A stretch of DNA of 64,000 nt from Rhizobium sullae. GTDB taxonomy: Bacteria > Pseudomonadota > Alphaproteobacteria > Rhizobiales > Rhizobiaceae. Shown one piece after another: positions 44,814-53,756 of this stretch. The notes beneath the pieces were generated by a model. That model did not search any database. It was not told where the DNA came from and saw only the letters and a program-made list of their open reading frames with translations. Every line of letters begins with the position of its first letter. Within the stretch, counting starts at the first letter, position 1. The stretch spans positions 1 to 64,000 of the forward strand of contig NZ_FWER01000011.1 in NCBI RefSeq assembly GCF_900169785.1, read 5' to 3'. Made by a program: the position numbers and the translations under genes.

Positions 44814-46175
44814 TTACTTGATGGCATCCCAGGCGGCCTGGACTTCCTTGCCTGTGTCTTCCGCAGACTTGCCGCCGACGAAATCGACCATGCCGGTCCA
44901 GAAGGCGCCTGCGCCGATCTTGCCGGGCATGAGGTCAGAACCGTCGAACCGGAAGGTCGTGGCCGTCGTCAAGATCTCGCCTTCGCGCTTCATCTGCTCG
45001 TTGGCGTAGGCCGCGGTGCTGACGCCCTTGTATGGGGTCAGGAAGCTCGACTGCGCCATCCAGACCTCATGCGCGATCGGTGTCTTCAGGAACTCGACGA
45101 ATGCGCGAGCGGCCTTCGAGTCCTTGGTGATCGACACGAGCGTGCCGGCACCGAGAACCGGCTTGCCGAGATCGGCGTGCGCTGCGAAGGTCGGCATGTA
45201 GAAGAAGTCGGCATCCTGGCCGAGCTTCGTGCCCTCCGGGAAGAAGGAGGGGATGAACGAAGCCTGATGGTGCATATAGCACTTCGGCGGAACGGCGAAG
45301 AGACCCTTCGGACTGTCGCGGAAATCGGTCGAAGCAACGGCGGCAACGCCGCCATCGACATAGCTCGCGTTCTTGGCGAACTTGCCGAATTCATCGATCG
45401 CGGCAATGACCGCCGGGTCGGTGAATTTCACTTCGTTCGTAGTCCACTTGTCATAGACATCCGGCTTCTGCATGCGCAGCATGAGGTCTTCGATCCAGTC
45501 GGTTGCCGGCCAGCCCGTCGCACCGCCGGAGCCGAGGCCGATGCACCACGGAACGCCACCATCCTTGACGATCTGGTCCGTCAGGTCATGAAGCTGTTCC
45601 ATCGTGGTCGGAACCTTGTATCCGGCTTCCTTGAAGTTTTCCGGAACGTACCAGACAAGCGACTTCACGTCGGCCTTGTAAGGGAATGCGTAGTAGCCGT
45701 CCTTGCCGTCCTTGCCTTTGTAGGTGCCGTAACCGACCCAGCTATCGCCGGCGCCGTAATTTTCCTTCACCCACTTGGAATTCTCCTCTCCGAGCGGCGT
45801 CAGGAGCCCCTTGCTGGCGAGATCGGCGAGAAGGCCCGGCTGCGGCAGGATCGCGACGTTCGGCGGCGAGCCCGCTTGCGTATCGATGACGATCTGCTGT
45901 TCGTAGTTTTCGGAGGACGAATAGGTGGCATCAACGCCGGTCGCCTCGGTGAAATAAGCGAGAATGCTGCGGAAGAAGGCTTCGTCCTCACCGCGCCACG
46001 GCCCGAAGATCGTCAGCGGCTCACCTTTCAAATCGGCGTGAGCAGCTTTGAACTCGTCATAGCTCTTCCAGTTGAACTTCGTATCCTGACCGGGCGGAAA
46101 CTTCAGGTCGGCAGCAGAAGCTGCCCCGGCAACCAGCGCCGCCGCGGCAACGCCCATCAAAAGAATCTTCTTCAT
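44814..46175 (-). CDS. aglE: Alpha-glucoside periplasmic binding protein AglE
   Basis: A 453-residue family 1 solute-binding protein. The signal peptide MKKILLMGVAAAALVAGAAS is followed by mature DLKFPPGQDTKFNWKSYDEF. The lobe motif GEPLTIFGPWRGEDEAFFRS and SGGATGWPATDWIEDLML are typical of AglE. GGGAGG lies 8 bases before the ATG. It is the first gene of aglEFGAK and is transcribed away from aglR. Two LacI-type operators lie in the shared upstream region. It should bind sucrose, maltose or trehalose in the periplasm. Confidence 0.93.
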   Translation of the reverse strand: MKKILLMGVAAAALVAGAASAADLKFPPGQDTKFNWKSYDEFKAAHADLKGEPLTIFGPWRGEDEAFFRSILAYFTEATGVDATYSSSENYEQQIVIDTQAGSPPNVAILPQPGLLADLASKGLLTPLGEENSKWVKENYGAGDSWVGYGTYKGKDGKDGYYAFPYKADVKSLVWYVPENFKEAGYKVPTTMEQLHDLTDQIVKDGGVPWCIGLGSGGATGWPATDWIEDLMLRMQKPDVYDKWTTNEVKFTDPAVIAAIDEFGKFAKNASYVDGGVAAVASTDFRDSPKGLFAVPPKCYMHHQASFIPSFFPEGTKLGQDADFFYMPTFAAHADLGKPVLGAGTLVSITKDSKAARAFVEFLKTPIAHEVWMAQSSFLTPYKGVSTAAYANEQMKREGEILTTATTFRFDGSDLMPGKIGAGAFWTGMVDFVGGKSAEDTGKEVQAAWDAIK

Positions 46176-46233
46176 GTGATCAACCTCCCATCACAATCCC
46201 AACGGCGCTTCCCAACCTCCCGAGAGCGAATTT

Positions 46234-46247
46234 TCAAAGCGCTTTGA
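46234..46247. promoter_or_regulatory. Candidate AglR operator 1 (upstream of aglE)
   Basis: TCAAAGCGCTTTGA is a perfect 14-bp palindrome centred on CG, the standard form for LacI/GalR-family operators. It lies 59 bases before the aglE start. Confidence 0.7.
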
Positions 46248-46393
46248 CACTCATTTCACTTTCGGCAGAAAAGAGTCAAGCCATTTCCAAAATACCGCGG
46301 AATGAGACGCTTTGATTGCCCATTGCGGCGGCACCTGAAGGGGAATATGGAGCGATTTTTCTTGAGTCAAGCGCCATAGCTGATACATAATTG

Positions 46394-46403
46394 AAAGCGC
46401 TTT
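46394..46403. promoter_or_regulatory. Candidate AglR operator 2 (upstream of aglR)
   Basis: AAAGCGCTTT is a perfect 10-bp palindrome with the same core as the site 160 bases away and lies 47 bases before the aglR start. A third, weaker match (TAAGCGCTGA) is at 46424-46433. Paired sites would allow looping and autoregulation. Confidence 0.65.
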
Positions 46404-46449
46404 GGGCACACATGGGAGGTGTGTAAGCGCTGAGGAGGAAACGCGGCCG

Positions 46450-47472
46450 GTGAATCTCAAACAGCTCTCGGAATTGCTTGGTCTTTCGCAGACGACCGTC
46501 AGCCGCGCGCTCAATGGCTATCCTGAAGTCAGCGAGGTAACGCGCGAACGGGTGCTGCGCGCTGTGAAGGAAACCGGATACCGGCCAAACAAGGCGGCTC
46601 AGCGTCTTGCGACCGGTAAGGCGGGCTCGATCGGACTGGTGATGCCGATGGCGCATGGCCATCATTCAGACGTCCATTTCGGCGAATTTCTGGCCGGCCT
46701 CGGCGAGGAAGCCGTCCGGCAGGACTTTCATTTTGTCATCATGCCCTCGGACCCGAACGATGAAGTGGCAGCGCTGCGCCGCCTGGCGATCAGCGGCAAT
46801 GTCGATGCGCTTTTCGTCGCCTATATGCGCGCCCATGATCCGCGGCTTGTGATGCTGAAATCGCTGGCGATGCCGTTCATCGTCCATGGCCGTTCGTTCG
46901 GATCGGAGCCGGACTATCCCTACCTCGATGTCGACAACGAGGCCGCTTTCTACGATGCGGCGAAACTGCTGCTGCAGCTTGGTCACACGCGGTTCGCGCT
47001 GATCAACGGACCTGAGCATCTCGATTTTGCGATCCGACGGAAAAATGGCGTCGCCGTGGCGCTCTCCGAACGTGGGCTGACGCTCGCCGAAACCTGCGTC
47101 AGCCACTCGCTGATGACCGACGAGCAGGGGCTGATCGCGATGGAGCAGTTTCTGCAGCTTCCGAAGCCTCCGACCGCCCTGCTCTGCTCCAGCACCGTGC
47201 TCGCACTCGGCGCGATCCGCGCCCTGAACCAGGCCGGATTGAAGCTCGGTGAGGATATCTCGCTCATCGCCCATGACGACGAGCTGCCGCTTCTGAAGCC
47301 GGAGAACTTTTCGGTCCCGCTGACGACGACGCGCTCGTCCCTTCGTGCCGCCGGCGCCCGCATTGCGCAGCGCCTGATCGGCACCGTCAAAGAGGCCGGC
47401 TCCTTTCCGGAGCAGGAGCTGTGGAAAGCTGAGCTGGTCGTCAGGGCCTCGACCGGCCCTGCCCCGCGATAG
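46450..47472 (+). CDS. aglR: LacI-family repressor AglR
   Basis: A 340-residue LacI/GalR-type repressor of the agl operon. The helix-turn-helix opens the protein (LKQLSELLGLSQTTVSRAL), followed by the hinge helix region NKAAQRLATGKAG (about residues 46-58) and a periplasmic-binding-like sugar domain. The start is a GTG at 46450, giving MNLKQLSELLG; it lies 11 bases after GAGGAGG. Sixteen upstream open codons are not family-like. It is divergent from aglE and its operators lie between. The inducer is probably an alpha-glucoside. Confidence 0.92.
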   Translation: MNLKQLSELLGLSQTTVSRALNGYPEVSEVTRERVLRAVKETGYRPNKAAQRLATGKAGSIGLVMPMAHGHHSDVHFGEFLAGLGEEAVRQDFHFVIMPSDPNDEVAALRRLAISGNVDALFVAYMRAHDPRLVMLKSLAMPFIVHGRSFGSEPDYPYLDVDNEAAFYDAAKLLLQLGHTRFALINGPEHLDFAIRRKNGVAVALSERGLTLAETCVSHSLMTDEQGLIAMEQFLQLPKPPTALLCSSTVLALGAIRALNQAGLKLGEDISLIAHDDELPLLKPENFSVPLTTTRSSLRAAGARIAQRLIGTVKEAGSFPEQELWKAELVVRASTGPAPR

Positions 47473-47474
47473 GT

Positions 47475-48374
47475 TCAGAACGTCGGCGGTGTCTGTCCGG
47501 CTGCGCGATGCGCGGCAATGACGGTATTGGCCATCAGCATGGCGATCGTCATCGGACCGACGCCACCTGGAACCGGGGTGATCACCGCGGCAACATTGGA
47601 TGCTTCCTCGAAGGCGACATCGCCGACCAGCCGTGTCTTGCCCTCGCCCCTTTCCGGCGCGGCAATGCGGTTGATACCGACGTCGATGACGGTAGCGCCG
47701 GGCTTTACCCAATCGGCTTTGACCATCTCGGGGCGGCCGACGGCGGCCACCAGTATATCGGCATTGCGGCAGACGGCGGGTAGATCCTTGGTACGCGAAT
47801 GAGCGATCGTCACCGTCGCATTGGCATTGAGCAGCAACTGCGCCATCGGCTTGCCGAAGAGGTTCGACCTGCCGATGACGACAGCGTTCAGCCCGGACAG
47901 GTCCTCGCCGTGCATGCGGCGGACGAAGACCATCGCGCCAGCCGGTGTGCAGGAGACGAGGCCGGTTTCAAGGTCGCCGGTTGCAAGCTTTCCGGCATTG
48001 ACGACGTGCAATCCGTCGACATCCTTTTCCGGCAGGATCGACTGGATGATCGGCTCGGATTTCAGATGCTTCGGCAGCGGCAGCTGCACGAGGATGCCAT
48101 GAATTGAGGGATCGGCGTTGAGCGACGAAACGAGTGCGGCAAGCTCTTCCTGCGTCGTCTCGACCGAAAGCGTGTGCTGCACCGACTTGAAGCCGCATTC
48201 CTTGGCCATCCTGCTCTTCGAGCTGACATAGGCATGGCTTGCCGGATCGTCGCCGACGATCACCACGGCAAGGCCGGCCTTCACGCCGCTCTGCTTTTCC
48301 AGCGAAGCCGTCGCCATCTTTACCGTTTCGATTACCGAAGCCGCTACCTGCTTGCCATCGATCACTGTCGTCAC
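47475..48374 (-). CDS. folD: Bifunctional methylenetetrahydrofolate dehydrogenase/cyclohydrolase
   Basis: A 299-residue FolD that interconverts 5,10-methylene-, methenyl- and 10-formyl-tetrahydrofolate with [20 protein letters not shown] contains the catalytic Lys (about residue 54). [12 protein letters not shown] and [16 protein letters not shown] bind folate, [18 protein letters not shown] is the NADP loop, and [16 protein letters not shown] closes the active site. The start is GTG, 5 bases after CAGGAGA. It ends 2 bases from the end of aglR on the other strand. Confidence 0.96.
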   Translation of the reverse strand: MTTVIDGKQVAASVIETVKMATASLEKQSGVKAGLAVVIVGDDPASHAYVSSKSRMAKECGFKSVQHTLSVETTQEELAALVSSLNADPSIHGILVQLPLPKHLKSEPIIQSILPEKDVDGLHVVNAGKLATGDLETGLVSCTPAGAMVFVRRMHGEDLSGLNAVVIGRSNLFGKPMAQLLLNANATVTIAHSRTKDLPAVCRNADILVAAVGRPEMVKADWVKPGATVIDVGINRIAAPERGEGKTRLVGDVAFEEASNVAAVITPVPGGVGPMTIAMLMANTVIAAHRAAGQTPPTF

Positions 48375-48494
48375 GCGATTCTCCTGCCCTGCGTCGCGCG
48401 CAAGCTAGGCTCTCGCCAGCCGCGCTGTTTGCCTCAGAACGCCGTATCCTGTTTAAAAGCGGCAAATGCAAGAGCCATGATGCCGCGGCAGGGA

Positions 48495-50168
48495 TCAACG
48501 AAAGTCTGCGCCGTGGGATTGCAGCCTGTCGCGCAGGCCGGCGGGTCGATCGCGCAGCAGTTCGAGTTCGCCGGCTATCGCCTCCGGCTGTTCCGGGACC
48601 GTTAGCGTCTCCGCTACAGGTACGGGGCGCCGTCGCACGCGGCGGAAACCAAGCATGCCCGCAAGACCGATCGCCATTCCGAGTGCAATCCCGGCGGCGG
48701 AGCGAACCAGCAGTCCGGGGCCGGCAACAACGGTAGTGGTTTCTATCGGCTTCACGGCGGTGATCGGAGCGGCGGTGGAAGCCGTCACCGTAACGGCATC
48801 CGCCATCCGCGATCTCGCCGCCTCCGTCTTGTCGCGCAGTTCCGTCAGCTTCGCGAGATCGACGCCGGTGTCCCGGCTCTGAGCGATCAGCGCATTGCGC
48901 TGATCGTTCAGCGTCTTTCGTGCTTCCGCGACGGCCTTGAGAGCGGCATTTGCCTCCTGTGCCTGACGCGCCAACTCTTTCGTGACCTTGTCCTTGAGGC
49001 CATCAACGACAGCCTGCTGTCCGAGAAGGCGCGGATGGCGCGGGCCGAGCTCGGTCGAAAGCAGCGACAGCGTCGCCTTCTCGGTGACGTATTTGTCGCG
49101 CGCGTCCTGCAGCGCCGGCGAGATCGCTTCGAGCGCCAAGGAGCCATTTAGCACATCGCCGGGCTTGGCCGCCTTCAGGCGATCGGCCTCTTGCTTGGCA
49201 AGCGCGATTCGCTGCTCGGCGATCTTAAGATCGGCGTCAAGCTGGTTGATGCGCTGCTGAAGGTCGCTTGCGACTTTGACGTTGCCTTCGCCGCTGCTTG
49301 CGGTGAAGGCGGCCAGTTTCGCCTTCGCATCGTCATAGGCCTTGCGCAACCCGGCACCTGCTTCCGCCGATACAGGAGTGCCGCCGGACGTCAGCATACC
49401 GGAAAGCCAGGAAGCGATACGCGAAGACTTGGCGCTATCGGCCGTCGTGACGTTCAGACGGACTGTGCCCTGCGTTCCATCCGCATTAACCTCGACCATT
49501 CCCGCAAGAGCCGCTTCCGCGCGCGACGCCGAGTCGGCCGCCGCGCCGCTGCCCGAAAGGAGATCGAGCGCGACGCCGATCGTGGATTGCCTGCCAGTGA
49601 ACTCCGGATCGCGATCGAGCTTCAAAGCTCCGACGGCAGCAGACATGGTGCGGGCGGAAAGCAGGCGTTTCACGGCTGCCGCGGTCATGGCGCCGCGCTC
49701 CGCATTGTCCGCCTGCACATGAAATGCCGCCTCCGCCGCATAATGCGCGGGTTCCGCCGGCATCAGCAAGGGAACGCCCGCGCCGATCGAGGCAGCAACG
49801 GCGATCGCGCCGATCGGCTTTGTCAAACTGCGGCGACGGACGGGACGCGCGTTGAGATTTGCTTCATCTACCGGCCGGACGTCGACAGGCGCAGATGATT
49901 TGGGCTGCGGCGGCTCTGGGGGACGGACATCGTTTGCGGCATGCGGCCGGGTTCCGAGGATTGTCTCGATGCGGTCGACCAGATGCGGCGGCTCCGGCAG
50001 TGCGCTCCGCTGTTGGCGCTGCTCTTCGAGTGCTTTCCCGATCACCTTCAGCAGTTCGGCCTCCGAGGGGCGAATCGGCAGGGTGTCGAGATCGCGGCCT
50101 CGAACATCGACACGCATCGTCGCTGCAGACCGTCCCTGAGTGCTGCTTCTTAACCTGCTGTCATACAT
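48495..50168 (-). CDS. Wzz/ExoP-like polysaccharide co-polymerase without kinase domain
   Basis: A 557-residue inner-membrane protein. A cytoplasmic, Pro-rich N-terminus of about 115 residues precedes membrane segment 1 (about 118-138, PIGAIAVAASIGAGVPLLM). A large periplasmic domain follows, with coiled-coil helices at about 290-465 including EAISPALQDARDKYVTEKAT and the GPRHPRLLGQQ motif typical of Wzz/GumC proteins. Membrane segment 2 is at about 488-510. The short C-terminal tail lacks the Walker motifs and Tyr cluster of ExoP, so it would set chain length without kinase activity. The start is weak. The WecG-type gene 118 bases upstream supports a role in surface polysaccharide. Confidence 0.75.
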   Translation of the reverse strand: MYDSRLRSSTQGRSAATMRVDVRGRDLDTLPIRPSEAELLKVIGKALEEQRQQRSALPEPPHLVDRIETILGTRPHAANDVRPPEPPQPKSSAPVDVRPVDEANLNARPVRRRSLTKPIGAIAVAASIGAGVPLLMPAEPAHYAAEAAFHVQADNAERGAMTAAAVKRLLSARTMSAAVGALKLDRDPEFTGRQSTIGVALDLLSGSGAAADSASRAEAALAGMVEVNADGTQGTVRLNVTTADSAKSSRIASWLSGMLTSGGTPVSAEAGAGLRKAYDDAKAKLAAFTASSGEGNVKVASDLQQRINQLDADLKIAEQRIALAKQEADRLKAAKPGDVLNGSLALEAISPALQDARDKYVTEKATLSLLSTELGPRHPRLLGQQAVVDGLKDKVTKELARQAQEANAALKAVAEARKTLNDQRNALIAQSRDTGVDLAKLTELRDKTEAARSRMADAVTVTASTAAPITAVKPIETTTVVAGPGLLVRSAAGIALGMAIGLAGMLGFRRVRRRPVPVAETLTVPEQPEAIAGELELLRDRPAGLRDRLQSHGADFR

Positions 50169-50286
50169 GACGCCATTATCTCATGCGCACGAGCCGAGTC
50201 ACCTGTCCGCAGGAAGCGGATGATTAAGGCACTCTAAATATTCATGGCAAAGAAATGGTTAACCGTGCGAGGCAAGAAGCAGGGTT

Positions 50287-51126
50287 TCAGTGAGCTGCCT
50301 CGTTCTGCTCCTGCGGTAAGGGCAAGGGAACGTTGCTGCCCACCTGGCTAAGGATGCGCTCGCGGCGGTTGAAGCGGTACTGCATCACGTAAAACAGAAA
50401 AACCGGGATGCCGAGAACATAGCGCCGCCACAGCCTGGCTGGCTCCTGCAGCAGACGGTAAGCCCATTCCAGACGCATCACGCGAACCGTTTCCGGAGCG
50501 CGGGGAACAGCCTCCGAGATGAAATCAAAAAGCGCCCCGACAGTCAGAACAAGCCGGGCGTGATCGGCGCGAATGTGATGATGCGCCCACTTCTCCTGCA
50601 GCGGTGTTCCCATGCCGATGATCAGGATGTCGAGCTTCTGGCGCCCGACCTCGTCAATGAGCTCCGCCGGGTTTGCCTTGTCGAAATAACCGTCCGAAAC
50701 GACCACGAATTCGTGCCAGGGCGCATGCTTGCGGAGATTCGCCGCCGCCTTTTCGACGACCTCGCGCCGGCCGCCGATCAAGCCGACACGGCGCGGATTT
50801 TCCATATAGGTCAGAAACGCGGGAACGAAGTCCGTTCCATTCAGATTGGCAGGAAACGGAGCGCCGTGCGCTATCTGTGAAGCGATGTTCATGCCGATGC
50901 CGTCCGGCAGAACGAGATTCTGCAGGAGGATATCCCGGTATTCACCATCGCGCAGCGTCATCAGCATGTTGTGAGCATTGACGAAGGAAATGACGGTCTG
51001 GCCGACAGGAAGCGACGCAAGCTCGTTGATGAAGACGAGCGCGTCGTCCCATCCGAGGTCGCATACCGGCACGTCGAAGATCGTGCGGCGCGATGCGAGA
51101 ACCGCGAAATTCGCGATCAGGTTCAT
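50287..51126 (-). CDS. WecG/TagA/CpsF-family glycosyltransferase
   Basis: A 279-residue GT26-family glycosyltransferase that adds a sugar such as N-acetylmannosaminuronate to a lipid-linked intermediate during surface-polysaccharide synthesis. LPDGIGMNIASQIAHGAP carries the conserved DGxG region. VGLIGGRREVVEKAAANL and DILIIGMGTPLQEKWAHHH are further signatures, and EPARLWRRYV is near the end. The start at 51126 has GGAGG 5 bases upstream; the frame is open 22 codons earlier without one. It precedes the Wzz-like gene on the same strand. Acceptor and sugar donor are not determined by sequence. Confidence 0.87.
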   Translation of the reverse strand: MNLIANFAVLASRRTIFDVPVCDLGWDDALVFINELASLPVGQTVISFVNAHNMLMTLRDGEYRDILLQNLVLPDGIGMNIASQIAHGAPFPANLNGTDFVPAFLTYMENPRRVGLIGGRREVVEKAAANLRKHAPWHEFVVVSDGYFDKANPAELIDEVGRQKLDILIIGMGTPLQEKWAHHHIRADHARLVLTVGALFDFISEAVPRAPETVRVMRLEWAYRLLQEPARLWRRYVLGIPVFLFYVMQYRFNRRERILSQVGSNVPLPLPQEQNEAAH

Positions 51127-51392
51127 TCCAACCTCCAGCCAGGGGTGCTTCATGCGCCCAGCATCCCGGAAAACATAAGATCCATTCTGCACCAGCAGGT
51201 TTCATGAACCAGCAGCGTCCCGCCCGCCGCCGCAAGTCCCGAATGCTGCGCCAAGCCTATGAAGCGAGCTATAGCAGGTCTGTTTCAAGCAACCTTTAGG
51301 AAAGTCGCTCGAATTTCGCTGCTGCCGTCAAGGTTTTGTTAAATTTATGCGCCAAAGCAAAACTGTATTGAGGCGCTATCGATGCACACCGA

Positions 51393-52325
51393 TTAACGCT
51401 CCGGCTGCGGCTTCCCGATCCCCGGAATGCCGCCAATCTGCCCGACGAGAAAATCGACCAGCAGCCGGACTCTGGCGACGCCTGCCCGCTCCGGAACGAT
51501 CAGCATGCTCAGCGGGATGTGCGGCAGCGAATAGTCCGGCAGGATCGCCTCAAGCCGGCCGGCTGCCAGGAGGTCATCGACAAGCCACCGATGGGCGGGT
51601 GCAATGCCGCGTCCGGCGACGAGGGCCTCGCGCGCTGCGAGCCCATGGTCGACCCGGAAGCGACCGCCGAACGGCACGACATGGCGCTCGCCGCTTGGTC
51701 CTTGCAGGGCAAGCGTGTCGCTGCCCGCCACGTTCGACATGCGGATGCCCTCATGGGCGGACAAATCCTGCGGGACGGCAGGCCTGCCCCGCGCTGCCAG
51801 ATAGTCCGGCGCTGCGACCAGTAAGCGCCGCGACTGGCCGAGCGCCCGCAGCTTCATGGAACTGTCGGTGAGCGGGCCTAACCGAAGCGCGATATCGACG
51901 CCTTCCCGCACAAGGTCGACGCGCTCATCGGTGAGGCTGAGGTCGATCCCTATATCTGGATAGCGGTCCTGAAACGCGAAGGTCAGCCGGCTGACGTGCA
52001 GAACCCCGAAAGCCGCGGTACAGGATATCCGGATCGTGCCGGCCGGCGCGCCGCGCGTCCCCCGCGCCTCATCGCCGGCCCGTTCCACAAGGCGCAGAAT
52101 CTGGAGGCTATTGGCATAATAACGGCTGCCTTCGTCTGTCAGCGTCACACGCCGGGTGGTCCTACTGAGCAACGGCACGCCGACGGCCTCTTCAAGCTCC
52201 CGCAAATGCCGCGTGACAGTCGACTGACCGACGCCGAACTCGCGCGCAACTGCCGACAGGCTGCCACGCTCGGCAACGCGGACGAATGTGCGCATACGTT
52301 CCAATGTGACGTCTGAATTATCCAT
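51393..52325 (-). CDS. LysR-family regulator divergent from an NAD(P)H oxidoreductase
   Basis: A 310-residue LysR-type regulator of the CrgA-like subgroup. The helix-turn-helix is at about residues 5-64 (VRVAERGSLSAVAREFGVGQ, STVTRHLRELEEAVGVPLL), and the effector domain has GTIRISCTAAFGVLHVSRL. The CATAAT-N7-ATTATG operator adjoins its own start and precedes the oxidoreductase gene at 52421, the likely target. Members of this subgroup often respond to quinones, phenols or electrophiles. No ribosome site was judged decisive, but the start fits the family opening. Confidence 0.88.
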   Translation of the reverse strand: MDNSDVTLERMRTFVRVAERGSLSAVAREFGVGQSTVTRHLRELEEAVGVPLLSRTTRRVTLTDEGSRYYANSLQILRLVERAGDEARGTRGAPAGTIRISCTAAFGVLHVSRLTFAFQDRYPDIGIDLSLTDERVDLVREGVDIALRLGPLTDSSMKLRALGQSRRLLVAAPDYLAARGRPAVPQDLSAHEGIRMSNVAGSDTLALQGPSGERHVVPFGGRFRVDHGLAAREALVAGRGIAPAHRWLVDDLLAAGRLEAILPDYSLPHIPLSMLIVPERAGVARVRLLVDFLVGQIGGIPGIGKPQPER

Positions 52326-52332
52326 TATTCGG

Positions 52333-52351
52333 CATAATCTTATGCATTATG
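52333..52351. promoter_or_regulatory. LysR-type operator
   Basis: CATAAT (52333-52338) and ATTATG (52346-52351) are perfect inverted copies with a 7-base spacer, LysR-box geometry. A second pair, ATTAT-N5-ATAAT, lies at 52324-52338 across the regulator's start codon. This would suit autorepression and control of the oxidoreductase gene. Confidence 0.6.
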
Positions 52352-52420
52352 AACATCTACTGGATGGTTTATGTCCTGTCTACCTATGAGCCAGTTCTCA
52401 CACTCACAGGATCACTGACC

Positions 52421-53266
52421 ATGAAAGTTCTGCTTGTCTTCGCTCATCCCGAACCGCGCTCGCTCAACGGTGCGCTGCGCGACATCGCCATCAAGGAGCT
52501 CGAGGCCCAAGGCCACGAGGTGCGCGTGTCCGACCTATATGCCAAGGGCTGGAAATCCGAGGTCGACCGCGCCGACTTTCCGTCGTTGGCATCCGAGACG
52601 CGGTTCATTCCGGTTGCGGCATCCAAGAAGGCCTTTGAAACCGGTGAGCTGACGGAAGACGTCAAGATCGAGATCGATAAGCTTCTATGGTCCGATATGC
52701 TGATCCTCCAGTTTCCACTCTGGTGGTTCAGCATGCCGGCCATCCTCAAGGGTTGGGTCGAGCGGGTCTATGCCTATGGGTTCGCCTATGGCGTCGGCGA
52801 GCACAGCGACAACCGATGGGGCGATCGCTACGGCGAAGGAACTTTGGCGGGCAAGCGGGCGATGTTGATCGTAACCGCCGGCGGCTGGGAGGAGCATTAC
52901 TCGGCCCGCGGCGTCAACGGGCCGATCGACGACCTGCTGTTCCCGATCAATCACGGGATCCTTTATTACCCGGGCTATGACGTCCTTCCGCCTTTCGTGG
53001 CCTACAGGGTCGATCGTCTCGACGAGGCCGGCTTCGAGCGCGCCGCCGAGCACCTGCGCGAGAGGATGCGCACGCTCGAGTCCACCCTGCCCATCCCTTA
53101 CCGGCAGCAGAATGGCGGAGACTATCTGATCCCCAGCATGCAGCTCCGCCCCGAGCTGGGCGAACCGGGCGCGTCCGGCTTTGCACTTCACGTGAACGGC
53201 GCAGGCGAAGCCGGCGAGACTAGTGGGCAGCGGCCGCCGCAGCTTCAGGCGGCGGGGGCTCGATGA
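52421..53266 (+). CDS. NAD(P)H dehydrogenase (quinone), flavodoxin-fold
   Basis: A 281-residue FMN/FAD oxidoreductase of the NQO1/MdaB/KefF flavodoxin-like family. The sequence has VLLVFAHPEPRSLNGALRDI (nucleotide-phosphate loop), WSDMLILQFPLWWFSMPAIL with the conserved PLWW, and GKRAMLIVTAGGWEEHYSA. It would reduce quinones or other electrophiles in two-electron steps. The start at 52421 was chosen because 24 earlier codons run through the operator and are not homologous. The 3' end overlaps the last flagellar-cluster gene by 47 bases tail-to-tail. The final 30 residues (GAGEAGETSGQRPPQLQAAG) look like read-through sequence, not a natural end. Confidence 0.87.
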   Translation: MKVLLVFAHPEPRSLNGALRDIAIKELEAQGHEVRVSDLYAKGWKSEVDRADFPSLASETRFIPVAASKKAFETGELTEDVKIEIDKLLWSDMLILQFPLWWFSMPAILKGWVERVYAYGFAYGVGEHSDNRWGDRYGEGTLAGKRAMLIVTAGGWEEHYSARGVNGPIDDLLFPINHGILYYPGYDVLPPFVAYRVDRLDEAGFERAAEHLRERMRTLESTLPIPYRQQNGGDYLIPSMQLRPELGEPGASGFALHVNGAGEAGETSGQRPPQLQAAGAR

Positions 53267-53756
53267 TCTTGACCGGATCGGCCGTTTTCCTCTGCTGACC
53301 GGAGGCGTTGGCTTTGACGTCGTCCTTGGAAAGGTAGTCGAGCTGCTCCAGCATGACCTCGGAGACATATTCGCCGCCGAGTTTCTCGTTCATGCCTTTC
53401 TTGATCGCCTCGCGGAAGGCTTGGGGATCGAAGGATTTCAGCTTGCTGATATCGACCATCTTGTTGCCGACGAGCAGGGTAAAGAGCTCGTCGGTCGTCA
53501 TTTCGGTCAGTGGCAGGGTCATTCCCTTCACCGTGTCCTTGTTCATCATGAAGGACACCCGCCCGAGGAAATAGCCGGTCACCGCACCATCGCCGATGAT
53601 CGGAACGGTAATCGTCTCGCCCTTAACAAGCTCGAGCTGGCCCTGTTTCGAATCGTCAGCCGGCGGCGCCGGCGCCGTCGCCAGTTTCACGGAGAAATAG
53701 ACCGAAGCCAGCGTGATGGCGCAGACCCACATGCCTGTCAGGACGAGCTTCACCAT
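53220..53756 (-). CDS. Flagellar-cluster membrane protein of unknown function
   Basis: A 178-residue protein with one N-terminal membrane segment (about residues 3-26, LVLTGMWVCAITLASVYFSV) and a periplasmic domain that opens LVKGETITVPIIGDGAVTGY. The C-terminus is Pro/Ala-rich (EPPPPEAAAAAAH). The layout is reminiscent of FliL, but no FliL motif is clear. Its start overlaps the stop of the FlgN-like gene by one base (ATGA), so it is translationally coupled and the last gene of the flagellar series. It is apparently conserved in rhizobial flagellar clusters, but the role is unknown. Confidence 0.75.
   Translation of the reverse strand: MVKLVLTGMWVCAITLASVYFSVKLATAPAPPADDSKQGQLELVKGETITVPIIGDGAVTGYFLGRVSFMMNKDTVKGMTLPLTEMTTDELFTLLVGNKMVDISKLKSFDPQAFREAIKKGMNEKLGGEYVSEVMLEQLDYLSKDDVKANASGQQRKTADPVKIIEPPPPEAAAAAAH

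Noticed and set aside
51204..51299. A 31-codon plus-strand frame (MNQQRPARRRKSRMLRQAY...) before the WecG-like gene
   Set aside because: Weak ribosome site, Arg-rich composition and position inside a promoter region; too little to call a gene.
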